Shown here: positions 27,039 to 38,800 of the stretch, piece after piece
Layout: each line of letters begins with the position of its first letter
Position numbering within the stretch: the stretch's first letter is position 1
DNA from: Sparassis latifolia
Lineage: Eukaryota > Basidiomycota > Agaricomycetes > Polyporales > Sparassidaceae
Direction of reading: 5' to 3'
Assembly: GCA_018466975.1 (NCBI GenBank)
Contig: CM031561.1
Span: 2,356,001-2,420,000, forward strand
Length of the DNA stretch: 64,000 bases
Program-made: the position numbers and the translations under genes
Notes under the pieces: model-generated
What the model was told of the DNA's origin: nothing
The model's input: the letters and a program-made list of their open reading frames with translations, nothing else
Database searches by the model: none

Positions 27039-28698
27039 GGAGACGGTTGCGTGTACGAGGCCTTTACGTCTTACCGTGCCATACGCGGGATATTCAACAC
27101 ACCCTTCCGCACCGAACATGCTCGTAAGCGACGTGTCATGGCCCACATGTTTTCCCCGCAGAGCGTGCGCGCCTTCGAGGGCCCGATCAAGGTTCATCTG
27201 CAAACTCTGTTGAACCAGTGGGACGTCATGTGCAACAGCGCCGTGCGCAAGGATGAAGTGAAGACTGGCACACTGGGGTCCAGCACGTGGGAGGTGCGCG
27301 GCCGCTATGTCTGGTTTGATGCACAGTTTTGTGAGCGACGAATTATTCTGAACGAGATTCTGACCGTCTGATGTTGTGTGTTGTGCGACAGGGTGCAATT
27401 TGTTCACGTTTGATGTCATTGGTACGAAATTCGTGCTGCATAGATACTTCAACGCAGGCTGATGTGACGGTCTCTCAGGTGAACTCGCCTTCGGCTCTCC
27501 TTTTGGTATGCTTTTGCGTGGCCAGGACACCGCCAGGATAAGGAAGTCTCTCACAGCTGGAATTGCCTCTTATGCAGTCGACGAGTCCACCGCCCAGGAA
27601 CCTGCGGTTCAATATGAGGTCGAAGACATCGCTGCTATCGACGCGGTTAGTGCGCGCATGGAGATTTCTCCCATTCTCGGTGTGCTCCCCACGTACGTGC
27701 GCGAGTTCGTGGAGCGCATGCCGCAGCACCGTCGTGGCCTGAAGGCGCAGGGCCAGCTGATCGGCCTGGCGGCGGAAGCTATCTCGCGGCGCCTTACCGC
27801 CGCCCGCCAGGCGGAAGATGCAGGGAAGATTTTTGATGATATGTTTGGGAAACTGTTGAACGGTCTAGACGAGAACGGAAACCCAATGACTGAGCGGGAG
27901 TTGACTGTGGAGGCCGTTGGGCTGCTAGTCGCAGGATCCGACACAACTTCCAGGTACGTCTACTTGTTGCAGCTATATTGTCCCGTTGAGCTCGCTTTGC
28001 TGATAACTTACCTTACAGCTCGCTGTCGACTATGATATTCTATGTCGCCCGCAACCAGAACGTGCAGAAGAGACTCCAGGCCGAGCTGGACGCTGTGGCC
28101 GGCACAGACCCGAGTATTCTGCCCTTTGTTGACGTCAAATCTTTGCCATACCTCGAGGCTGTCATCAACGAGGGCCTCCGCGTTCTCTCCACGATTGGGT
28201 TTGGTCTCGGTCGTGTCGTTCCCGAAGGAGGCATCACGGTGCTCGGCCACACTTTTTCTGCAGGCACAGAGATCAGTGTGCCCTCATATAGCATGCATCA
28301 CTCCGAGGAAATGTGGGGCGCGGACGTGGAGGAGTACCGTCCCGAGCGCTGGTTGGATGCTGAGAAACAAGGCGAGATGATGAAGGCGTTCAACCCGTTC
28401 TCCTTGGGACCCAGGTGAGATCTTCAGCGGTGGTCTTTGCTTCGGCGGCTGTGTAAACTTATTGTCGTGTTCCAGGGCCTGCATCGGGCGCAGCGTCGCC
28501 ATGCTGGAAATGAAGTTGCTCATCGCCGCCGTTTTCCGTCGCTATGATATTGTCCTGCAACCGGGCCAAGCGGTGAGTTTGGACTTCTGCTATGGCCTAA
28601 GCGTGCTGACAAGGGATCTTGCGCAGTTCGGAGTGCACGACAATTTCGTTCGCAAGCCGCATGAGTGTGTGGTTGGGATCAAGCATAGAGAGGTATGA
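27039..28698 (+). pseudogene. CYP53-like cytochrome P450, main body
   Basis: This is a fungal microsomal P450 most like the CYP53 (benzoate 4-monooxygenase) family. Exons read GDGCVYEAF, FRTEHARKRRVMAHMFSPQS, FTFDVIGELAFGSPFGMLL, the I-helix AGSDTTS (oxygen activation), the K-helix NEGLR (E-x-x-R), EEYRPERW (PERF-type), and a heme loop FSLGPR|ACIG, split by an intron at 28415-28476, with the Cys thiolate ligand. It ends FVRKPHECVVGIKHREV with the stop at 28698. Substrate is inferred only from family likeness. The core is intact, but the N-terminal anchor and RIAPN segment were removed to 22720-23088 by inversion, so a normal protein cannot be made here. Confidence 0.82.
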
Positions 28699-29900
28699 TC
28701 GCCCGAAAGATGCGCTTCCGAGGGTAAATTTGCAAGCGTCGGTGTGTTGTATAATTTTACTGTGAATTTGATCAAAGATCAGGAGGACGAGGGGTGGTTT
28801 AGTGTGTGAGCAGGCTGCAGGCAAGCTGGCAGCCTCTGGGACCCCAAAGTTGCGTGCTATACTTATGTTGAGCATGTATTAATTGCTATCGTGCGTACTA
28901 ATACCTTTCATTCATCTTTTATATACCATTGTGTCACCGCATTATTTGCGCGTTGTTTATACAATAATTATTTACTCATACCATGTGAGTTGTGTGCATT
29001 GGCGTACCGTCATGGCCGTGAGTTCGGTCGCGATAAGCGCATAGAAGCTGGTTGAGAACAATGGTAGACGATCGATCACATGAGTGATAAACTGGCGCTC
29101 CGAGTCCGATGTATTGATATGGCCCCAACTCGAGCAAACGAGTCTTCCTGCGGAATGAGGGATCACAGCAAAGTTTCAACTCGTTGCCCCGGGTATTTCT
29201 GGTACGTGTATCTGTCGGCCTTACCGTCACTGTTTTCCCACTCACCGATGGGCATTTCTAGCGTCCTGCACATCACGGTGAAGATTCTGACAGCGACGTC
29301 TCGTCATCTCGATGTCTGTATCACAAGTCAAGCGGATGAGAGAATTACGATTGAGATAATCAGGCGACCCAAGACAGCGATGGCAATGAAACGCTTACTC
29401 GGAGCACGCGCGACGCGTTAGTCACGTGAAGATGCTCAGTGACTTGTGGGGCGCTTTTCTGCGGGCCAGCGGCGTTTCTTTCAAGTTCTCATTAGTCTGA
29501 AAACTAGAGGGAAAAACTAGAGAGAGAAACTATGCATATCAAGCTTGCTTTGGTGTACTGTCGACAATATCTAGCAAGCAACATTTCCGTACACACTGTC
29601 TTGTGGCTCCCACGCGCCGGTGGACTCGGCAGTTTCCAACCATCCTTGGAATCGCTCTATATTCAGGCAGATCGCCTTTGGAGACGGAGCACTCGATTGT
29701 TCATCCTGAATTATGGTACTTCTACCTCGCAGTGAGTATTGCTCCTCGGGGTATATAGTGACTTCTTATTGCACCTTCAGAGTGTTCAGCTGGAGGAGTC
29801 ATCCGTCCAGGTGTGCAAGTATACATCGAGCTCGTCGCTGTGCATGGAGCCAGTTCCCCCCAATGAATGGCTTCTCCTCCGGAACTGGATATCTGACGTG
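28699..29900. other. No recognised gene
   Basis: AT-richer spacer downstream of the P450 body. Short ORFs on both strands have no family resemblance. Confidence 0.5.
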
Positions 29901-31500
29901 TCAGCGCTGGTGAACAATTTAACCAATTTAACTTGCCTTGCCATCGTGCTCCTACTGCACCTACTGTTCAGTTTGCGCAATTACTTGTGCGTGCATCTTA
30001 TTGCACTATCGCCACGAATTGGCTTCTGCGTTATTTTCCTTTTCCGTAGGCTCTCACCGGGATATTTTGACAAGATAACGGGCTATCCAAGCGCACTTCT
30101 CTCTGGCGGCTCAATCTCGACATTGTGCCCGGATCGGTTAATTCACGGGGCTCGTACTTGTCCGAGTGTCTGTTCGTTGCAGTTTCCCTTCCTCCTCGTC
30201 GCTCAGCGCAAAAGGTGATTTTGTCTGTTCACAAAGCAATGAATCTTCGCAATGTGGCCAAGGTGTGCACACTTTCTTTGTCGTTCCTATCGATTAGTGG
30301 TTAGATCATCACGTTGTGGTTGGTGTGTGCCAAATTAGAACCGTGAAGACGTGGGCTCGACTCCCACTAGGAACATGTTATGAGAGGTAGAGGGAATTTT
30401 AATATTTCCTTCCACTTTCGTACCGTGAGCATCGTCATACTTTTGCTGAATTTCTGATGCTCGTTTTCCATAGGAGTATTCAATTATTATTCATGGGTCT
30501 CTAGATGTTTCATCAGTTTGCTTTTTACTCGGAACGAATGATGGCATCGTCGCAGGGTTACGAGCGGATCAGGTCTTACGAAGGCGCCTTACATGAGCAT
30601 AGGCGCTTACCTCTCGGTGCTCAAGGGTTGTTCTGGTCTCATAACGGGCTCTTGAGTACTATGAATTTGCCTCCATGAGGTCTCCAATTATTCTGCACCT
30701 TGCGAACTACTTGACCGTCCGCAGGCTTGGAAGTGCTCGGCATCTCGGCACCTTACGGAGACCACCCGTGTGTTGTTCGAAGTGTTGTCGCGGAGCACTT
30801 ATTATCCCCTCTGCTTCTGGAGTTCGATTCTGTGCCACGAAACCTCGCAGTAGGAAATTTTCTAAACTACGCGCTGGAGGATGGTGGTTCTAGATCGCGT
30901 GTGGTGCGTGCTCTCCATCTTCAGGGAGAGCTAGTTTAGACGTTGAATGCCATTTGCTAAGGAAGGCTCTACCCACAGGTATATCCGCTGTCGTACGGAT
31001 AACAAAACTGCGGCGCGCCATCTAATCTGTACGATACGGTGGGTCAAACTGTCCGCCCTCGTTTAACTTTTGGTGCCTAAAATAAATGTTCTGTCCTTGC
31101 CCTCGGCGTGACGACACCTCCCGCCGTGATTCTGCCACTCCTCGTGTGTTTGGTCTGCACGCGTGGTGGTTCAGCATGGGCTGCATCACACGTAGCATTG
31201 ACGGTCATAATTCTTTCCCGGAGTTCTGTCAATCATGTGGGTTGAGCGCGTCGGTTTTCTCGCTCTTCCATTGCAAGCTTTTCAGCGGTACCTGTCTCTC
31301 CCGTGCTAGGCTTGACTGGAACCGTCTTCCGTTGCGTCTCGCGCTGCCCGTACATAATGTACGCCAAGACTGGCGGGCACCATTAAACCTCGAGGTTGAG
31401 CTTCCATGCACTAGCTGACGGGCACCACCGTCCTCTTGGCCAAGCACGAGACATTCGCTGTCGACGAAAGTTGGCAGGGAATCTGCGCACGCGGCTCGCA
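29900..31500. repeat. Diverged tandem duplication, unit 1
   Basis: This unit of about 1.6 kb is repeated, diverged and with indels, at about 31600-33260. Matching anchors include 30115/31740 (CTCGA-ATTCT region), the tRNA-like units 30283/31883, 30739/32311 (CTCGGxATCTCGG), 31098/32799 (CTCGGCGTGACGACAC) and 31306/33049 (GCTAGGCTTGA). The offset grows from 1.57 to 1.74 kb. No convincing protein is encoded. Confidence 0.7.
30283..30375 (+). tRNA. Possible tRNA-His(GTG) with an intron
   Basis: The cloverleaf can be drawn by hand. The acceptor stem GTTCCTA (30283-30289) pairs with TAGGAAC (30368-30374). D stem GATT/GATC closes loop AGTGGTTA, which is also a good A box. Anticodon stem TCACG (30309-30313) pairs with CGTGA (30342-30346). 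T stem GTGGG/CCCAC closes loop CTCGACT (B box). The loop begins TTGTGGT, giving anticodon GTG, and has about 21 extra nt, consistent with a canonical intron after position 37. The discriminator is A. It sits inside a tandem-duplicated unit, so it may be a tRNA-derived repeat rather than a working gene. Confidence 0.5.
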
Positions 31501-31599
31501 TTGTGCCGACGACTTCTGTGTTCTACAGGCACGACTGAGGAGCCCAGACGAGAAGCTACGCACGCAGCCGGCGTAGTACAGTCCTGCGCGTGCCAGCCG

Positions 31600-33260
31600 T
31601 CGCATTCCCAAGCACCTGTTGTTCGGCTTGCAAATTGATTGTGCGTCGTATCTGACTCATTGACTCTCGTGTCGTTTCTTTCCTGTAGGCGCGCTCCGGG
31701 ACGCTGACAGGGCAAGATGGTGGACCACCCAAGTTTGGTGGCTGAATCTCGATATTCTGCTCAGATCGGTTGGTTCACGGTGCTCGCACATTTTGCAGTG
31801 CCCTTCCTCGCTGTGGAGGATTTTACCTATTCACGAAGCACGGAATCTTCAGAATCTGATAGGGACACTTGTATTGTGGTAAGTTCCTTTGGATTAGTGG
31901 ATAAATCGTCACGGCGTTGTTCATGTTGTCATACTCGCGTTTCGTGAAGATGTGGGTTCGAGTTCCACGAGGAACATAGCAGTAATGAGATAGAGCTTTT
32001 TTTCGATTCTTCAGTCTGCGCTGATCCCGTGAGCCTAGTGGTGTTTTGTCTGCAACTTGTTGAACTTCATTTTCCTTATTCACAGAGTCCTACTAGTTCC
32101 AACCGTACAGGCCGAATGGGTGATGGAAATCTGCCGGTGTTATGCGGATCGGGGAGCTCGAGGCACCGTGCACTCACATAAGTGCTCATCTCGCGACGCT
32201 CAAGTTTTCTAGTCTCATACGGGGTGCTGCTCAATTGTCCTTCTCTACTCGGCTGAATCAGACACGTCCTGCATCCAAACCGTTGGACCTTCCGTAAGTG
32301 ACGTCAAAGTGCTCGGTATCTCGGTATTTTACGGAGACCACCTGTGTCGCTCCAGCCACTGTTCGACAACGGTTTGAGTGACACAGCTGGTCTCCGTAAG
32401 TCGCAGGCCACTTGTTTATCCTCTCTGCTTACGACTCGAGTTGGAGGAGTCACCCGGTATGTTGAGTTTCTGCCGCGGATCCTCAGTAACTTGGGAAATT
32501 TTGTAAACTATTCGCTCAGGGACCGCGGCTCTGAAGCGCGTGTGGCGGGTGCCCTACGTGTTTTATTTTCCATTCGTGCGACTGACCAGTGACCTTGGAG
32601 CGAGCTAGGTTGACGCATGTGGTGTTTTTCCGCCAACTGCGACCCCACAACTAGGTATGCCTGTTGTCGTCTCGCATATGATATTCGCAGCTGAGCTCCG
32701 TCGATTCGTTTACATCAAATCGCAGCGCTCCGTCTTGTACGATGTTCTGTGTCCATGTTGTGAGTCACCACTGTCCTCCGTTTTCTCACTGTTGGTCCTC
32801 GGCGTGACGACACGTCCGGCTGTTATCGTCTTCCAGGACACGTCTGGTCTGCTACTTCCCGCGTGTTTCGTCTGCACGTGTAGTGGTTCATCACGGGCTG
32901 CAGGACATGTGTTGACTGTCACAATCCATTCTCGGCTTCTGCCAATCGCGCTGGGTTCGAGCGGCGCGGTTCCACCGTCTCACCGTCGCGCGGCGGCCTT
33001 CTCGCTTCTCCATTGCCAGGTTTTGCCAGCGATACCTGTCTCTTCCATGCTAGGCTTGATAAACGTCTTCCGCTCCCTCTCGTGCTGCCCATATACAATG
33101 TACGGCCAATGGCGGGTAACACGTCTATTAAACCTCGACGCCCGAGCTTCCATGCAACTAGCTAAGGAACCCCCCTCAGTGCTCTTGGCTAAACACCCAG
33201 TACTCGCCCGCTGTCTGTGGAACTTCTGGCGTCGGCGGGGAATCTGGGAGCGCGGTGCGT
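31600..33260. repeat. Diverged tandem duplication, unit 2
   Basis: This is the second copy of the unit described at 29900-31500, with the same order of anchors. It includes a degenerate tRNA-like unit and the same poorly conserved short ORFs. Confidence 0.7.
31883..31975 (+). pseudogene. Degenerate copy of the tRNA-like unit
   Basis: Stems are kept: GTTCCTT/GAGGAAC acceptor (one G-T), GATT/AATC D arm with AGTGGATA loop, TCACG/CGTGA anticodon stem, GTGGG/TCCAC T arm with TTCGAGT loop. The 29 nt anticodon loop starts GC, so the invariant U33 is missing and no anticodon can be placed. Probably a tRNA pseudogene. Confidence 0.5.
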
Positions 33261-33456
33261 TTCCGCGCGCCGACGGTTCTCTGCGCATACAGGACGACGG
33301 CGGAGAGACGAGTCGCCCGGAGGGAAGCATATGTAGGTATTTCCCGGTTGCACCTTTGGGTGTGCCCGGCCCCCACGTGCACGCGCGCATCACTCTCCAC
33401 GCAGACGGTGTCGGTGAACACCCCTTGCGCTCGCCGTTCCTCCAAATCTAAATCCT

Positions 33457-33481
33457 CATCATCATCATCATCATCATCATC
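33457..33481. repeat. (ATC)n microsatellite
   Basis: About eight tandem ATC units. Confidence 0.9.
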
Positions 33482-33668
33482 GCGTCCCGCCCACAATGAC
33501 ACACACCCTCCAGCGTCAGCGTCGCCCCCGATCGCTGCGTCCCGATCGGCGTCCCCAGGCCTCCTGCCATGTTATTGCGTCATTAATCCTAGTGTTTGGG
33601 GCCTGCCTTATCTCCCGAGCTGTAATCTCCATAATGCCACATCGGACGCCCGATCGCGATTTGAATTG

Positions 33669-33688
33669 GGTGTGTGTGTGTGTGTGTG
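33669..33688. repeat. (GT)n microsatellite
   Basis: Nine to ten tandem GT units. Confidence 0.9.
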
Positions 33689-33699
33689 CGGGCGGTCTT

Positions 33700-36130
33700 G
33701 TGGCCTCCACTTTTTGAGTGCGACGGCGCGTAAGTCGAAATTGAAATTCACGAGTTGAAGCCCCGGCGGCAGAAGGTGCCAGGAAGGGGGCTGCTCCTCG
33801 ACGAAGTGCGACCTGCGCGGCGTGCGTTCCGTCATGCGACCGAGATATATTGTTTACTAGTACGGGCGCAGGGATGCATCCGGATCCCTACCAGCCACTG
33901 TCGCAGAGACGTGCTGCGGCACACGCCTCGCCGATTCGCGAAGTTTGTGGTTCCTGTTGTCGTTCGAGGAGGGGGTGAATTCCTGAGGCGTGAGCTCTCA
34001 GGAACACAGGCGCACCAGAAATCGGGGACCACCGCCATGAGATAATTTAGTCGCGGGTGGTAGGCGTCGTTTCGCACAGGAGCTCGCGCTCGGATCGAAA
34101 ATTTTATTATTATTCTTTTATAACTGGAACGCGGGGAAAGGTGCGCTGGAGCCGGGGGTGTACGCTCCCGGCGTGTAGTACCGAGCTGGGGAGAACCAGC
34201 AACGCACGAGACGCGGCGCAGGGCCAGATGATCGACGCCCGGGCCCGCGAGCGGATAATTGTTGTCCACTACTAGGGTGACGTACAGGGGAGAAGGGGAG
34301 AAGGGGTGGGGGGGGCACAGGAGACAGGAGAAATCGCGCGCGCGGAGGGGCCGTACACGTCCTCCAGCTCGAGACTCGGAATGGACTGTGGATAGGCGAG
34401 GAGGGTTTGGGGAGCTCGAGACGTTCGTAGGGCTCCGTCGTTGGTTTAGAGGGTGGAGGCCTGCGCCGGTGCGGCTCAGTACTCAGTTCGTGACGTCGAC
34501 CCTTCGCTGCAAAGAACGTGTCGACGCCGCTCCCACTTGGCGTGTTGCTGGATCTTTCGATCGCGCTGCGGATGGTGCTGTCGCGAGAAGCGTACTCTCG
34601 GAGGTTGTGCCAGTGCGCGCCTGTGCGACATTCGCGCGACATCGAGCGCGATCCCGAGTGCAGTGCGCGCTTGCGCCGGTCGTGCTTGAAACTCGGGAGG
34701 TGACTTATATACGGGCCTCGGGTACGTTCTGTCCGAGATGGATGACGTCTCTGGGATGTGGCGAGAGCTGTTGGGGGCGTGCAATTCGCTGTTGGTTCAG
34801 AGGAAGGCAGGGCCTGCGCCGGCGCCGGGTTTTCGCCTGTATACGACATTCGTTTATACGAGCTTCGCAGACGATGCGATCCCGAGTGCGCGCTGAGACG
34901 GCGTGTGTGCCGGCCCCGGTCTCATCCTTCGAGGCGGGATATACCAATCGCGGGTTGGCTTCACGCGGATGTACGAAATTGCTGACATCCAGGTTCGGAG
35001 GTGATGTGATCCCGAGTGCGCTCGTCCTTGAAGGTGGCTATTGTATTACAACAGCGGGTACAGGACACCTGGAGGACTCGCTGACGCTGTCCGTGTCTGG
35101 CTTGGCGACTTCTGCGTCCATCGGTTGTCCCGAAATCCGTGTGGTGCAAACGTGCCACGACAGGGGAAGATGTCGGTGGGTGGTGCGGTGTGAAGGTTTG
35201 ACAGCACGCACCGTGCGGAAGTGGGACGTAAACTGACCAGCGCGTTCGGACGCAGCCGCCGCCGCTGCATAGAATTGAAATGACGTAGACGAGACGACGC
35301 GAAAGGCGCGGGTGGCTTCATCTCCGAGCCCCGCCCTGCCCGAGAAGTTCGGAGGGGGGGAACGGAAGGCTGCGATGTCGCGGCGGAGCGCGCGAGGACG
35401 GAATATATTGCCCCGTTGGGAGAGACGAGTAGAACCTGAATCATGATGCATGATGGGTGGTCGCTGGCGGACGCTGGGGGCGCTACATGCAAATTTAAAG
35501 CGGGGGGCATACTGTGATTGCACGGGAAGGCGCGCGGTGGTGGCACTGGCGCGACACGAGGGATCGATGGAGGAATGTCGGGAAGCGTGGGAGGGGCAGG
35601 GTCGGGGAAATTGGGTTGGCGGGGAAATAGAGTCGACTTCTGAGAAGGGAAGCCTGGCTGCCATAAGCGGCTAGCGCGTCGCAAGAAGGAAGTGCGCTGG
35701 ATCGGAGGACCGGGCCGAGATCGGTGTTGCGGAGGCAAACGCGTCGAGGATGACGACAGCAGACAGGAGATGAGCAGTAGTACTGACAGCGTGGTGGTCT
35801 CCTGAGGGGAGAGGTGTCAAGGAGAACGAGGGCGGCGTCGAGGAGGGAGTGAATAGGCGTAGCTGCGGAGAAGCCGAGGAAGATCGTTGGTGCGGCGCTT
35901 CTGATGGACACGAACGTGCAGGCGCGTCCAGTGCTCTCCTAAAACATGCCTCATAGTACCCTCCTCGTTCGGAATATCATACCCCTCGTCCTCTCCTCTC
36001 CTCTGCGTACGCGGCACACTCGCGCACCCTGGACTTCCCTTCCAGATCCTCGCACCGTCTCCCCGCGCTTCCTGATCGCGAAGGACTTCCACTCTGCGAT
36101 CCCCCACGCGCGACCGGTAGTTCTCTTATT
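33700..36130. other. GC-rich region without a supported gene
   Basis: Long overlapping ORFs occur on both strands (for example 34259-35236 plus, 35046-35738 minus), as expected in GC-rich DNA. None shows a domain. A GATCCCGAGTGC word recurs at about 34660, 34877 and 35006. Confidence 0.5.
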
Positions 36131-36133
36131 CTA

Positions 36134-37990
36134 GTGTCGACCACACGCACGCTCCCTCCTTATCTGCCACGCCCGTCCTCGCTCCTCAGGCCTGCCATCC
36201 ACGGGGCTGACCGCCCTCTCAACCGTCTCCTCTTCCCCTTCCCTCCAGCCTCGCTCCACACCCCCCGCCCCTTCCCCTTCGTATCCCACTGCCTCCCACC
36301 TCTCTCGCGTGGTCCTCCCCGGCTACCCCGCTTTTCTCCCTCTCTTTTTCCTCGCTTCTGCGCGTACCCACAAGCCGTCGACGTTGCTTATTATCGTCGC
36401 TCGCCGGTGCCAGCACGTTCAGCCTCGTTGGGCCTGCGTATCGGTATGTCTTTCCTTCTTCTGGTATCCCGCCTTCTCGTTTTCTCCTTCCTCTACCCCC
36501 ACATGCCCCTTCACATATGCATATCTGACACCTCCCTTCCCGTGCGTTCACGTTGCCCGCCTTCTATCCATCCTTCTTCCGTCCTTTCCCACTTGCTGCC
36601 TAGCAGTGCCAGCCACCGCCTTTCTCTCCCATTTCTTCGTCTGCTCTACCATCCGCTCACCCCGATCAACCAGAGACCAAAGCCGCGCCATCGCTCGCGC
36701 TCTACTATTGCAGGAGAGAAAGCCGGTGATCGTTTTCTTTCGAGCTGAATGTGAGTTGCCTTGCCGTCCGTTGATCCCTTCCTTTATTTCCTACCCTGTA
36801 CTTTCGGCACAATTTACGTCTGTCTCGTTTCCTCCATCCTCTACCCCACACCCCACAGGCCTTTTCGTATACGCATACCTGACACCTGCCTTCCGGTCAC
36901 TTTTCGTTGCCCGCACTTCTTTACGTCCTCGTCCGTTTGTCCGTCCCTTCCCACCTGCTGCCTGCTCCACCTGTAGCTTGCAGGACCAGCTACTGCTTAC
37001 GACGTTTGCACCCCTCTTCTCTCTCCAGTTTCTGCGTTTGCCTCTTCCTATATGCATATGTGACACCTGCCTTCCGGCGATTTTTGGTTGCCCGCCTTCT
37101 ACGCGTCCTTGCCCGTTTGTCTGTCCCTCCCCATTTGCCACTTGCTCCACTGGCTGCTTGCTCCCCCAACTACCGCTTGTGACTTTTGCACGTCTCTTCT
37201 CTCTCATTTCGTCGTCTGGTGCTCTATCCCCGGCTGACTCCTTTGACCAGTGTAGTTGCTCGTGCACTGCGCACCGTTTTTTTGCACGAGAGGAAGCTTT
37301 CTTTGGAGCTGGATGTGAGTTGCCTTGCCGTCTGTTTTTCCCTTCCTCTATTTCCCAGCCTGGATTTTGGTACGCTTCTTCATATCTGAGTGTGCCCTTC
37401 CTGGCCTTTCCCACTTGCTGCTGGCTGCGCCAGCCGCTGCCGACGACTCTCTTCGCTCTTCAATTTCTTCGTCCTCCGCTCACTCCTGTGATCGACCACA
37501 GACAAACGTCGTGCACTTTTCTTGCAGGAGGGAGAGCCAGTGATCGTTTTCTTTCGAGCTAGACGTGAGTTTCCTTACCATTCCTACCTTCCTTTATTTC
37601 CTACTTCTTTCGCTATCCTGCTTTCCCGTTTCTCGATCCTCTACCCCACACCCCTCTTCATATATGCATATCTGACACCTGCCTTCCGGTGTCTTTTCGT
37701 TGCCCGCACTTCTATGCGACCTTGTCCGTCCTGCCCCACTTACTGCTTGCTCCAACTGTGGCTAGTACCGTCAGCCACTGCTGCACATCTCTTCTCCGCA
37801 AGCTCTTCGTCTGGTGCTCCGTCTTTGGCTCACTTCTTCGATCAGTGCAATTACTCGCGCACTACGCACTATCTCTGCAGGAGAGAAGGCCGGTGGTCAT
37901 TTTCTTTCGGGCTCAACGTGAGTTGCCTTACCGTCCGTTTCCCCCCTTGCCTCTATTTCCCAGCGTGGATTCTGGTACGCTTCTTCATAT
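36134..37990 (+). repeat. Tandem array of pyrimidine-rich units with exon-like boxes
   Basis: Several diverged units of roughly 250-600 bp carry a GCATATCTGACACCTGCC-type box (about 36515, 36863, 37050, 37663), a pyrimidine tract, and a 37 nt box starting GAGAGAAAGCC or similar. The 37 nt box is preceded by TTGCAG/CTGCAG and followed by GTGAGT at 36713-36749, 37528-37564 and 37881-37917. A fourth copy at about 37291-37317 is shortened and lacks the AG. Each good copy therefore looks like a spliceable micro-exon. The top-strand sequence is strongly C/T-rich. It may be the leader of the downstream RhoGEF gene or a separate non-coding transcript. Confidence 0.6.
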
Positions 37991-38800
37991 CTGGCTGTGG
38001 CCCTTCCCTGGCCTGCTCCACGCATTTTGCGTGGTTTCTGCCGATCTCTTCCTTTCATCGTCTTTCATTCCCGCCTCCCTGCTGCTTCTCCATCACGCCG
38101 TGATGCGGTCAATGGCAATACCGATACGTTAGCTATGAAAAACGTCTGCCGGTCTTCCCGCAGTCGCGGCACTTTTCTGTTCATTGCCCTCCCTTCTCAT
38201 CTTTCTTTCATAACCGGCTGCCGCTCACTCGGTAGATCGTGCTAGCATTGACGCGGTAGAACTCCACGCAAGGCCGGCGAACATCAAAAGCCGCTTTGGA
38301 GGAAGCTTCGAAGGTGTGCACCGCGCCTCCTGTGTCATATTGCTGTCGGGGTGTCCGTTCGTTGACCTGCTTCTCAGATACCCGCTCGTCCGCTCTCCCG
38401 GTGTGCGCTGTGTCGTTCATAGGTGCGTCTGCTCGTTCCGCGCGTCGCTTGTGTTGACCTTATCTTTATCTTCGGTGCTAGTTAAAGTTATTCGAACCTG
38501 CGCTCCGTGTGCGCAGCAGTCCCCGCCATCTGCGGAGACATCGGACACGACTTGATCCTGTATCTCCTTTCCGAGCTCTGGGGTTGTCATCGGTATGCCC
38601 CCTCGTATCTCGACGATCTCCCGCCGCTGACGTCGGCTCCATCCCTTCTCCGTCCGAAGCCAGCTTTTCACAGCAGCGCTTCGAAGTGCGTCACAGCTCT
38701 CGTGCCGATATTCGCTTCCTCAAATTCTCCCCCGTCAGTCCCATCGTGCATCTGGCTGCGAACACCACCGCGGCGCGTCCGGTACCCATCAGTGCGCGCG
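37991..38800 (+). promoter_or_regulatory. Presumed 5' region of the RhoGEF gene
   Basis: No conserved gene is seen. The frame upstream of the RhoGEF ATG is open back to 38507 but has no earlier ATG. CAG acceptors (for example 38516-38518) suggest leader introns. Confidence 0.4.

Noticed and set aside
33457..33688. CRISPR-like or regulatory repeats
   Set aside because: Simple microsatellites only. No spaced repeats, and the host is eukaryotic.
34259..35236. 325-codon plus ORF
   Set aside because: A competing minus-strand ORF covers the same DNA. No domain, Arg-rich chance frame.
36309..37562. 417-codon plus ORF in the repeat array
   Set aside because: Cys/Ser/Pro-rich translation of pyrimidine-rich tandem repeats with splice-site-like boxes inside; other frames are equally open.
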